From NCBI GenBank assembly GCA_020200995.1, contig JAIVHQ010000240.1, positions 9,470 through 15,850 on the forward strand: a stretch of DNA of 6,381 nucleotides, in the 5' to 3' direction. The notes beneath the pieces are model-generated. The model did not search any database. It was not told the origin of the DNA and was given only the letters and a program-made list of their open reading frames with translations. Of this stretch, positions 1-4,965 are shown one piece after another. The stretch comes from Flavobacteriales bacterium. Its GTDB lineage: Bacteria; Bacteroidota; Bacteroidia; Flavobacteriales_D; Cryomorphaceae. A program made the position numbers and the translations under genes. How positions within the stretch are numbered: position 1 is the stretch's first letter; every line of letters begins with the position of its first letter.

Positions 1-697
1 CCGCCTCTGCATCATCTGCAAAATCGGAAGTGGTGGCACCGTCGAAACGGCCCGTGGAGCCGGCCGTTCCGCGATCGTCGTAGCGCAGTACGGCGATACC
101 GTTGCGGGTCAGATGATCAGCGAGTACCAGAAAGGGTTTGTGGCCTGCCACTTCGCAATCGCGGTTTTGGGGACCCGAACCGGTGATGAGCACAGCTGAG
201 GGAAACGGCCCCTGGCCTTCGGGTAGAGTCAAGGTACCGCGTAAAATAATGCCTGCCAGGGGATTGGAAATTTCCACTTCCTCCGAGCGATAAGGAAAGG
301 GCTCCTGTGGAGTTTGCGGCCGCTGTGGCTCCATATAACCGCTCTCTTTGCGCTCCAATTCCAGGGGCAATTCCATGATTCCCTGTGTAAATGTGCCCTT
401 GATAACACCCTTATCGAGGGTGCCTTCGTAGATGATCCCCGCATCGACCTTGATGCACCTCACCTCGTTTCCTTTCACATTCGTGGAATCAAACGGAATG
501 CCGAAGGCGCTCTGCTCGGGGCTGTCGAACTCGGATGTATAGTCACCGCTATTCTCTTTGAAGTGAATGATGAAAGTGATAAGGGTACCCCGCGCATCGA
601 GCACGCCACTCCAGGAGCCTGAAAACTCCTGGGCCTGAACAGGGATCGTGAGCAAGGCAGCAATAAAAATCGAAAGAGTAAAAATGATACGTTTCAT
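1..697 (-). CDS. Secreted alpha/beta hydrolase, N-terminal 232 residues (partial)
   Basis: The reading frame starts at ATG 697 and runs off the left edge with no stop, so the C-terminal part is missing. Residues 1-22 form a Sec signal peptide: KR, a hydrophobic core, then PVQA with likely cleavage before QEF. Residues 25-130 look like a small beta-rich domain (FSGSWSGVL, then alternating beta-type segments). The alpha/beta hydrolase core follows, with GSGPQNRD at 173-180, GHKPFLVLADHL from 185, and RYDDRG at 205-210 followed by ST. These are hallmarks of secreted esterase/peptidase-like alpha/beta hydrolases in Bacteroidota. The nucleophile elbow (GxSxG) and the catalytic Asp and His would lie beyond the window, so activity cannot be judged and the substrate is unknown. 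The gene is last visible in the cluster with the YIP1 and DUF2089 genes, 11 bp after the YIP1 stop. Family call is firm; substrate is not. Confidence 0.9.
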   Translation of the reverse strand, partial: MKRIIFTLSIFIAALLTIPVQAQEFSGSWSGVLDARGTLITFIIHFKENSGDYTSEFDSPEQSAFGIPFDSTNVKGNEVRCIKVDAGIIYEGTLDKGVIKGTFTQGIMELPLELERKESGYMEPQRPQTPQEPFPYRSEEVEISNPLAGIILRGTLTLPEGQGPFPSAVLITGSGPQNRDCEVAGHKPFLVLADHLTRNGIAVLRYDDRGTAGSTGRFDGATTSDFADDAEA

Positions 698-708
698 GGT
701 GTTTAAAT

Positions 709-1287
709 TTAAATGAGTGCCAATACTAATTTAGAAAGGACTTCTGCCAAAAACAATGCCGCAATAAAACCGCCGATAAGGCGCACGCCTTTAAAGTTTG
801 TGCACACCTTCCAGGCGTTGAAAAACAGTGCAATCATCCAAGCCACAAGCACAATGGACAGCAATATCACAGGAAGCATGGCAAGTATGGGCCCGAGATC
901 GGGATTTAGCGGGTCGCTCTCAATGCTTTTCATCACAGCCTCTCCATGTGCAGACATATAGCCCCCCACATTTCCAAGTGGCATCAGCACATAAGGCGCC
1001 CGTGCGAGCATCAATGTGCCCAGCATATCAATCGGACGCAAGCCGCGCGCGCCCAATATAACGGATAACGCATAAAAGATGATGAACGCGCAAGAGGCAT
1101 TGATGAGTTGATCGCTGATTGCGGTGACAAACTCTACGTCTCCGCTGTTGTAATGCGCATCCAAAACACCGTCGAATCGGGTTTGAAAAAACGAAGCCCC
1201 GAGGGCCGCAAGCACGGCGATAACAACCCCTGCGGTCAGGGCCTGAATTCCCGCATATCGCTCAAAAGGATTAAACAGCATTTTCAT
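709..1287 (-). CDS. YIP1-family integral membrane protein
   Basis: This 192-residue protein has about five hydrophobic segments, roughly residues 14-34, 62-80, 88-106, 133-156 and 171-192. It opens with LFNPFERYAGI, which fits the short cytosolic N-terminus followed by TM1 seen in YIP1-domain proteins. A charged/polar loop (about 107-132) separates TM3 from TM4, and RAPYVLMP lies in TM3. Bacterial members have no well-defined biochemical role. The start is taken as ATG 1287, 13 bp after the DUF2089 stop, because the family usually begins close to this NPF motif. The same frame stays open to an ATG at 1329, but that would overlap the end of the upstream gene and add 14 polar residues. GTG 1290 and ATG 1281 are also possible. 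The protein probably works with the DUF2089 regulator upstream and shares its transcript. Membrane topology is clear; the family assignment is fairly confident. Confidence 0.82.
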   Translation of the reverse strand: MKMLFNPFERYAGIQALTAGVVIAVLAALGASFFQTRFDGVLDAHYNSGDVEFVTAISDQLINASCAFIIFYALSVILGARGLRPIDMLGTLMLARAPYVLMPLGNVGGYMSAHGEAVMKSIESDPLNPDLGPILAMLPVILLSIVLVAWMIALFFNAWKVCTNFKGVRLIGGFIAALFLAEVLSKLVLALI

Positions 1288-1300
1288 CACGGCCGGAGAA

Positions 1301-1588
1301 TTAAGTTGATTTTTGAATTTCAATTTCAATTTCGCGCATCCGCTCGATGAGGGCGTCGAGCATATTGCGCACAGAGGGATAACTAAGTTTCAATTCCGAA
1401 GCCATCTGCTTCAGGCTCCCGCTGTTTTTCACGAAAGTGAGTGCAAAAGCCTGCTCTTCGGGACTGAGGTAAGTAAATACTCCAAGGTCAAAACTGCCTT
1501 CCACCATGGTATCACAGGCACTACAGGCGAGCTTACGCACCTTGAGGACTGAAGAACAACTCGGACATCGGACGGGAAGTTGTTTCAT
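1301..1588 (-). CDS. DUF2089 family zinc-ribbon / helix-turn-helix regulator
   Basis: A 95-residue protein with an N-terminal zinc ribbon, C8-P-S-C11 and C22-S-A-C25, followed by the family-typical T27-M-V-E-G-S-F. LSPEEQAFAL (41-50) and the segment GSLKQMASELKLSYPSVRNM (57-76) match the conserved DUF2089 core; the SYPSVR stretch looks like the recognition helix of an HTH. DUF2089 proteins are thought to be small transcription regulators. The C-terminus is a short charged tail (REIEIEIQ) encoded by a GAAATT repeat. The gene leads the minus-strand cluster with the YIP1 and hydrolase genes. The ATG at 1588 lies 22 bp from a TAnnTTTG element, and inverted repeats upstream could be its own operator (inference). 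Family assignment is confident; the regulated genes are inferred from position only. Confidence 0.93.
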   Translation of the reverse strand: MKQLPVRCPSCSSVLKVRKLACSACDTMVEGSFDLGVFTYLSPEEQAFALTFVKNSGSLKQMASELKLSYPSVRNMLDALIERMREIEIEIQKST

Positions 1589-1610
1589 TTATGCTTGAAT
1601 TATTTAGATG

Positions 1611-1618
1611 CAAACATA
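1611..1618 (-). promoter_or_regulatory. -7 promoter element for the DUF2089-YIP1-hydrolase cluster
   Basis: Read on the minus strand, the site is TATGTTTG, an exact match to the Bacteroidota -7 consensus TAnnTTTG. It ends 22 bp before the DUF2089 ATG, implying a leader of about 15 nt. No TTG sits at the ideal 17-23 bp upstream; the nearest (in TTAGTTGAAT) is only about 9 bp away. The -33 contact may therefore be weak or replaced by an activator. Confidence 0.6.
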
Positions 1619-1621
1619 AAT

Positions 1622-1666
1622 AATATTCAACTAAAATTAAACTTTATTCAATTTAAATTGAATATT
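1622..1666. promoter_or_regulatory. AT-rich inverted repeats upstream of DUF2089 (probable operator)
   Basis: Two nested symmetries are visible. Positions 1645-1664 are a perfect 20-bp palindrome (TATTCAATTT/AAATTGAATA). The 9-mer AATATTCAA (1622-1630) is repeated inverted as TTGAATATT (1658-1666). The ATTCAA/TTGAAT half-site therefore appears three times, just upstream of and next to the -7 element at 1611-1618. This is what a dimeric HTH protein site beside its own promoter would look like, and the DUF2089 product is the obvious candidate (inference). No T-tract follows, so it is not a terminator. Confidence 0.55.
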
Positions 1667-2188
1667 GAAATCGATCCTTCCATGCTATACCTTGAAAAAC
1701 ACTACTTGGTTTGCACCAAATGAAGACGACCTCATCGATTTTGTGGCTACTTAAAAATGAACATTAAGCACTACAAGGCAATCGCCGCCACGATCACATC
1801 ATCGGTTTGGTCGTTGCCGGATTTCCAGCTGTGAAAAATTTCGGAAAGGGCTTTCTCAGGTATCCGGGCAAAATCTCTTTCTTATTTTATATTTGGCTCA
1901 TGCGACTGACAGGCTATTTTTCAAATGCGTGTTTCTTTTTGAGGGTCACATCGCACGAAATGGACACCTGCTGCGGGTGCCGGCCTGCGCCATCCAATTG
2001 GGTCTGTGGAGACAATTTGTTTCAAAAAGCAGGTATGAACGCCAAGGCCATATTCGCATCTGACGAGGGCTATAAATCACCCGACGAAAAAATTTTGAAT
2101 TTCATTCCGGAACAGGCAGTAATTTCTACAAAAAGTCAATTCCGAATTTCCTTAACATTCGGTTTACACCTGCTCGAAAGAATCTCAC
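1667..2188. other. Intergenic stretch with no confident gene
   Basis: About 520 bp between the divergent DUF2089 cluster and the lipoprotein gene. A plus-strand frame is open at 1807-2199 (TTG start), with an internal ATG at 1900 that would give 99 residues. A TATATTTG box at 1888-1895 precedes that ATG, but the start would be almost leaderless. The peptide has a cysteine-rich patch (CCGCRP) and no family resemblance I recognise, so I do not call it a gene. A small hairpin, TTGGT-TTGC-ACCAA, lies at 1706-1719. Nothing else stands out on either strand. Confidence 0.4.
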
Positions 2189-2207
2189 TAATCTTGTAGC
2201 AAGATTA
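2189..2207 (+). promoter_or_regulatory. Inverted repeat overlapping a possible -7 box of the lipoprotein gene
   Basis: TAATCTTG (2189-2196), spacer TAG, CAAGATTA (2200-2207) is a perfect 8-bp inverted repeat ending 18 bp before ATG 2226. The left arm is one mismatch from the TAnnTTTG consensus, so the repeat could be an operator over the promoter, or a leader hairpin near the start codon. No TTG is seen 17-23 bp upstream. Moderate to low confidence. Confidence 0.4.
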
Positions 2208-2225
2208 ATCTAAAGGCACAATTAC

Positions 2226-3185
2226 ATGCCAAGAGCTCTCTCATTTATTGCATTAACGTTGCTTTTCATGGCATGCTCAGGCGACAAGCCCGAGTCCTCC
2301 GCTGAATTGACATCCGAAAAACTCATCCCCGGCTTTGCTTCAGGATCGGGCATGGCCATGGTCGGAGGCAGATATTACACAGCCGGCGACGATGATGCAT
2401 TTCTCCACATCCTCGGCAGCGCAGGCGAAGTGATTGATAAAATTCAGTTGTGGGACAGCTCCAATGTAGTGAATGGAAGAATTCTGAAACCGGTAAAGCC
2501 CGATTTCGAGGCCATTGCCGCCATTCCCTTCAACGGGGATACCGCGCTGATCATCTTCAGTTCGGGCAGTAAATCGCCGCAGCGGGATGTGTTGATGCTT
2601 GTAAACCCGAACACCTCCCTCAGCCCCGAACGCCTCCCCGCTGACACAGCCTTCTTTGCATGGCTCCGCAGGGCCGCTGATTTGGGCAAAAAAGAGATGA
2701 ATCTCGAAGGTGCGGCTTTCGGCAATGGCGAGCTTCTGCTGCTAAACAGGCAGAACAATGAGCTGTACCGCATTCCCGGAAAGGGGTTTGAGCACTTCCT
2801 CACCTCAGGCACTACCGACAATCTCAGCCTCGAACGTCGACGCTTCGTTTTACCTTCAATAGAAGGCGATTCGGCGCGTTTTTCCGGTGCTTCCACCCTC
2901 CCGGGCGGCCTCATCATTTTCTCCGCTTCAGTAGAAGTCACCGACAATGCCATAGACGACGGCAAGGTAAAAGGGAGCTTCATCGGTCTGCTTGACTTGA
3001 GTCAGGAGAGGTCAGAGCCCCAATTTTGCGCGCGTGTCATGCGACCCGATGGCACCCCCTTCACGGGAAAAATCGAAGCCGTGGAGGGCCGGCGCAACCC
3101 TGACGGTTCCGTCACTGCTTCGGGGATCACGGACAACGACGACGGGACGACTTATTGGATAAAGGCGAAGTTGCAGTCGAAGTGA
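2226..3185 (+). CDS. Outer-surface lipoprotein, SdiA-regulated / DUF6929-like probable beta-propeller
   Basis: A 319-residue protein with a type II signal peptide: a hydrophobic core followed by FMAC, lipidation expected at C17, then SGDKPE. The mature part is rich in short beta strands. It carries glutamate motifs spaced as in phytase-like/SdiA-regulated propellers: D93-FEA, N159-LEG and K282-IEAVEG, plus RYYTAGDDD (49-57), ARFSGAS (217-223) and TDNDDG (302-307). In that wider group such acidic residues bind metal in the central channel; applying this here is inference. DUF6929 is my closest family guess. The substrate is unknown and the role may be esterase-like or purely binding. ATG 2226 gives a complete lipoprotein signal. 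The gene seems monocistronic: about 390 bp without a gene follow, and no clear terminator was found. Lipoprotein call is strong; the fold call is moderate. Confidence 0.82.
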   Translation: MPRALSFIALTLLFMACSGDKPESSAELTSEKLIPGFASGSGMAMVGGRYYTAGDDDAFLHILGSAGEVIDKIQLWDSSNVVNGRILKPVKPDFEAIAAIPFNGDTALIIFSSGSKSPQRDVLMLVNPNTSLSPERLPADTAFFAWLRRAADLGKKEMNLEGAAFGNGELLLLNRQNNELYRIPGKGFEHFLTSGTTDNLSLERRRFVLPSIEGDSARFSGASTLPGGLIIFSASVEVTDNAIDDGKVKGSFIGLLDLSQERSEPQFCARVMRPDGTPFTGKIEAVEGRRNPDGSVTASGITDNDDGTTYWIKAKLQSK

Positions 3186-3577
3186 CTTTTTTGACGAAGG
3201 TGGAATAGCAGGGTTCTGAAACCTTGTCGACAGGAATGGCGCGCTGGTGCGCGTGCTAAAATTTAGGAAGGCAGATGGACGGATTCGTTCGTTATTTCCT
3301 CGCGGTTTACGACGGGTTCCAAATTTCGAGCTTCGGATTCGTCATGCAAGTGGTAATGTTTGTTGTTGGCTAGAATCTGCAGATATTTTCATCCCGGTAC
3401 GACACAGCCTTTTCCTCGTAATCAAAATTGCGGAGTGATCCACGTAGACAATTGCGTCGGGGTGTCGCGCTATTGCAGACCACATTGACGATTCATCGAA
3501 TGAAGCATCAGGTAAAATCTAAACCTTGAGAGGGGTCTAAATCTACTTTTATCAGTTGATTTTCAGAAAAAAACTAC
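3186..3577. other. Intergenic stretch, no gene recognised
   Basis: About 390 bp between the lipoprotein gene and the dyad module at 3578. A GC-rich hairpin, CGCGC-TGGT-GCGCG (3240-3253), lies 55 bp after the lipoprotein stop, but no T-tract follows, so it is not a standard intrinsic terminator. A 63-codon plus-strand frame (3247-3438) has no recognisable motif and arginine-rich, random-looking composition. I see no transposase remnant or tRNA. Confidence 0.45.
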
Positions 3578-3613
3578 AACGTAAATACGTTACGTTCTGC
3601 TCCATGTCCTTTG
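3578..3613 (+). promoter_or_regulatory. Dyad operator/promoter module A (AACGTAA-N5-TTACGTT)
   Basis: AACGTAA (3578-3584), spacer ATACG, TTACGTT (3590-3596) form a perfect 7-bp dyad. Eight bp later comes TGTCCTTTG (3605-3613), and ATG 3637 follows. The same dyad, the same 8-bp gap and a matching TGACCTTGG occur in opposite orientation upstream of the gene starting at 5451. Two independent copies of the composite argue for a real binding site plus promoter rather than chance. The binding protein is unknown, and the boxes do not fit the TAnnTTTG consensus well. Confidence 0.6.
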
Positions 3614-3636
3614 TATCATCAAAAAAACAAAGAGCC

Positions 3637-3901
3637 ATGAAAAATTTAGCAGAAGCACACCGATTCGTCAATTCATTTCCCCGTCCCACAGGCTTGAATG
3701 CCTACTCATGGAATGCCGTTAAGCGGCTGGCCTTGTACGCCTGGGATTGCTACTTAAACCGCCTGGGATTGCTACTTAAACCAGCGTAAGTTTACCCACA
3801 GCATCAACTTTTTGTGCAAAGAATTCTATCTGATGATTCGCACCCCTGAAGGTGAGTTCATCATTCCGGAGAAGCAATTCTCCTACGATCCTGCGCTATG
3901 A
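3637..3901 (+). pseudogene. Small unrecognised gene broken by a 22-bp tandem duplication
   Basis: From ATG 3637 the frame runs 50 codons and stops at TAA 3787-3789. A 22-bp stretch is duplicated in tandem at 3738-3781. If one copy is removed, the frame continues from N41 (AAC 3757-3759) into CAG 3782 and stays open for 39 more codons to TGA 3899-3901, giving an 80-residue protein. Both halves look coding: MKNLAEAHRFVNSF and SWNAVKRLALYAWDCYLN before the lesion, then HSINFLCKEFYLMIRTPEGE and IIPEKQFSYD after it. A terminator sits right behind the restored stop (33 bp), as expected for an intact gene. I do not recognise the family; the restored protein would be soluble, small and mixed alpha/beta. 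The ATG is supported by the dyad module 40 bp upstream, which is shared with the gene at 5451. As read, only the first 41 residues plus nine aberrant ones would be made. Confidence 0.7.
3738..3781 (+). repeat. Perfect 22-bp tandem duplication
   Basis: Positions 3738-3759 and 3760-3781 are identical (each begins CGCCTGGGATTG and ends CTTAAAC). Because 22 is not a multiple of three, the second copy shifts the frame of the gene at 3637 and brings a stop 6 bp after the duplication. The perfect identity points to a recent slippage event, a phase-variation-like toggle, or an assembly/sequencing artefact. Confidence 0.95.
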
Positions 3902-3933
3902 GCAATTCGTGAGGCGGCAGGGCCTCCAAAATC

Positions 3934-3966
3934 AAAGAAGGGCTGCATGGGGGCCCTTCTTTTTTT
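3934..3966 (+). terminator. Intrinsic terminator after the broken gene
   Basis: A perfect 10-bp stem, AAAGAAGGGC (3934-3943) with GCCCTTCTTT (3953-3962), encloses the 9-nt loop TGCATGGGG. The 3' arm runs into a T-tract to 3966. It ends transcription from the gene at 3637 and separates it from the CoA-binding gene starting 31 bp further on. Confidence 0.88.
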
Positions 3967-3996
3967 ATTCCTTTGTATTCCTAAACATTGCCATCG

Positions 3997-4356
3997 ATGA
4001 AAAAGACCATAGTAGCAGGAGCCGGCCCCCAGCCCCACAGATACTCCTACAGAGCAGTCGTTTCTCTGTTAAAGCACGGACACGATGTAATTCCCGTCGG
4101 ATTGAGCGAAGGTGAGATCGAAGGCACAACAATTCGAACAGACTTTCCGCACATCGATGATGTCGACACCGTTTCGGTATACGTGCACCCCCGGCACCAT
4201 GCACGCTGGAAAGATTACATTCTTGCACTCCACCCGCGAAGAGTTGTTTTCAACCCGGGTGCAGAAGACAGCGACACCATTGCCGAGCTCGAAGCGGCAG
4301 GAATTCCCTGCCAGGAGAGCTGCACTTTGGTGATGCTTTCGGTTGGCACCTATTAA
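3997..4356 (+). CDS. CoA-binding domain protein (CoA_binding_2 family)
   Basis: A 119-residue, single-domain Rossmann-like protein. It begins with a beta strand and glycine loop (TIVAGAGPQP, 4-13), then RYSYRAV (15-21) and GHDVIPVG (28-35), followed by IDDVDTVSVYVHP (53-65), RRVVFNPGAED (81-91) and a C-terminal ESCTLVMLSVG (107-117). This order matches the short stand-alone CoA-binding proteins related to the N-terminal domain of acyl-CoA synthetase (NDP-forming). They bind CoA or a related nucleotide in the cytosol; the cellular function is not settled. ATG 3997 is chosen because it starts right at the family's first strand; an in-frame TTG at 3988 would add three residues. No neighbour on this strand is close enough to define an operon. 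Family assignment is very confident. Confidence 0.93.
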   Translation: MKKTIVAGAGPQPHRYSYRAVVSLLKHGHDVIPVGLSEGEIEGTTIRTDFPHIDDVDTVSVYVHPRHHARWKDYILALHPRRVVFNPGAEDSDTIAELEAAGIPCQESCTLVMLSVGTY

Positions 4357-4378
4357 TTTAATTTCTCTTCGATTTTAG

Positions 4379-4410
4379 TTGTGCCATCGAAAGAAATAAC
4401 TGTATATTTG
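4379..4410 (+). promoter_or_regulatory. Promoter of the tRNA-like repeat / tRNA-Pro locus
   Basis: TATATTTG (4403-4410) matches the Bacteroidota -7 consensus TAnnTTTG exactly, and TTG (4379-4381) lies 21 bp upstream, within the accepted 17-23 bp spacing. The first tRNA-like unit begins 12 bp later at 4422. The promoter would drive a transcript through both tRNA-like units and tRNA-Pro to the terminator at 4681-4714. Confidence 0.72.
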
Positions 4411-4421
4411 CGCTCCCGTTT

Positions 4422-4512
4422 CGGGGTGTAGCGTAGCCCGGTATCGCGTCCCGCTGAAAAAGCGGGAAGGTCGTATCAACATCGCCAGTGTCCGAATCAC
4501 TGCAAAAAATTT
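4422..4512 (+). repeat. tRNA-like tandem unit 1 (chimeric tRNA-Pro 5' half)
   Basis: The first 27 bases (4422-4448) are identical to the true tRNA-Pro gene: 5' acceptor strand CGGGGTG, D arm GCGTAGCCCGGTATCGC and G26. The unit then diverges. The anticodon-arm position holds CCCGC-TGAAAAA-GCGGG (4450-4466; loop lacks the invariant U33). A long linker follows, then a T-arm-like hairpin CAGTG-TCCGAAT-CACTG (4486-4502). The 3' acceptor strand is absent; CAAAAAATTT stands in its place, so it cannot fold as a full tRNA. Period to the next unit is 91 bp. It could be a decayed tRNA copy, an insertion product, or a functional tRNA-like RNA. Confidence 0.85.
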
Positions 4513-4603
4513 CGGGGTGTAGCGTAGCCCGGTATCGTGTCCCGCTGAAAAAGCGGGAAGGTCGTATCAACATCGCCAGTGTCCGAATCACTGCAAAAAA
4601 TTT
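4513..4603 (+). repeat. tRNA-like tandem unit 2
   Basis: Same 91-bp unit as 4422-4512, differing at one base (C4447 corresponds to T4538, in the 3' strand of the D stem). It leads without a gap into the true tRNA-Pro at 4604, so the three 5' acceptor strands lie exactly 91 bp apart. Near identity implies recent duplication or homogenisation. Confidence 0.85.
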
Positions 4604-4677
4604 CGGGGTGTAGCGTAGCCCGGTATCGCGCCTGCTTTGGGAGCAGGAGGTCGTAGGTTCGAATCCTGCCACCCCGA
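4604..4677 (+). tRNA. tRNA-Pro (anticodon TGG)
   Basis: A complete cloverleaf. The acceptor CGGGGTG (4604-4610) pairs with CACCCCG (4670-4676), discriminator A4677. The D arm is GCGTAGCCCGGTATCGC. The anticodon stem CCTGC/GCAGG encloses loop TTTGGGA, giving anticodon TGG (proline, CCA codon). The T arm GTAGG-TTCGAAT-CCTGC includes one G-U pair. CCA is not encoded (CTT follows), as is usual in this phylum. A T-T mismatch at 13-22 in the D stem is tolerated. It is transcribed behind two tRNA-like units and followed at once by a terminator. Confidence 0.97.
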
Positions 4678-4680
4678 CTT

Positions 4681-4714
4681 AAAGGGGCTGTTTCGTCAGA
4701 AACGGCCCCTTTTT
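4681..4714 (+). terminator. Terminator of the tRNA-Pro transcript
   Basis: A 14-bp stem pairs AAAGGGGCTGTTTC (4681-4694) with GAAACGGCCCCTTT (4699-4712), with one G-U pair and loop GTCA, running into TTTTT. It starts 3 bp after the tRNA discriminator and ends 14 bp before the GIY-YIG start, so the nuclease gene is either read at low level through it or has an unseen promoter. Confidence 0.92.
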
Positions 4715-4728
4715 CTGTTTTTACCCTC

Positions 4729-4965
4729 ATGCATTTTGTCTACATATTGCACAGTGCGGTCAGCGGCAAATATTATTGCGGCGAATCGGCAGATATGGAA
4801 GATCGACTCGAACGCCACAACCAAGGCCGCTCCAAGGCAACCAAAGCCGGGGTTCCTTGGACTTTAGTGAAATTAATATCAGTTTCTGATCGAAAGGAAG
4901 CAGTAAAGCTTGAAGGACAAATCGAGGGCAGGGGAATACGAAGGTGGTTAGAATCGAACGGATGA
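4729..4965 (+). CDS. GIY-YIG nuclease family protein (78 aa)
   Basis: A single-domain GIY-YIG protein. The GIY strand is FVYIL (3-7, Y5) and the YIG strand is KYYCGES (14-20, Y15/Y16, G18). The helix DRLERHN (25-31) carries the catalytic Arg R26 and the conserved H30-N31; PWTLV (43-47) and KEAVKLEG (56-63) follow, E62 being the likely metal-binding Glu. It ends GRGIRRWLES, typical of short stand-alone members. C17 replaces the usual Val/Ile between the YIG-strand Tyr and Gly. All catalytic residues I can place are present, so the enzyme is probably active on DNA; target and role are unknown. ATG 4729 is chosen because an extension upstream in another frame would simply translate tRNA-Pro. It lies between tRNA-Pro and a tRNA-like fragment beginning at its stop codon. 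Stand-alone GIY-YIG genes directly behind tRNAs recur in bacteria (recollection), hinting at a mobile, tRNA-linked habit. Confidence 0.93.
   Translation: MHFVYILHSAVSGKYYCGESADMEDRLERHNQGRSKATKAGVPWTLVKLISVSDRKEAVKLEGQIEGRGIRRWLESNG

Noticed and set aside
1807..2199. 130-codon plus-strand open frame
   Set aside because: TTG start, no family resemblance, odd composition, and its end overlaps the inverted repeat upstream of the lipoprotein gene. Kept only as a remark on the intergenic stretch.
2444..2983. 179-codon minus-strand frame
   Set aside because: Serine/arginine-rich shadow lying wholly within the confident lipoprotein gene.
3240..3253. CGCGC-TGGT-GCGCG hairpin as the lipoprotein terminator
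   Set aside because: Short stem and no T-tract after it on the plus strand.
3247..3438. 63-codon plus-strand frame after the lipoprotein gene
   Set aside because: No motif, no promoter box, arginine-rich random-like composition.
4358..4672. Long minus-strand frame across the tRNA repeats (MAGFEPTTSC..., about 104 codons), and a second one at 4497-4730
   Set aside because: They are antisense translations of tRNA-Pro and its tandem copies; the peptides repeat with the 91-bp period and begin with the well-known spurious tRNA antisense peptide.
4422..4677. Repeat array considered as CRISPR
   Set aside because: The units are 91 bp with no variable spacers and are clearly tRNA-derived; no cas genes are present.
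4637..4867. Plus-strand frame beginning GGRRFESCHPD inside tRNA-Pro
   Set aside because: It is the translated T arm of the tRNA running into a frame different from the GIY-YIG gene; the true nuclease starts at ATG 4729.
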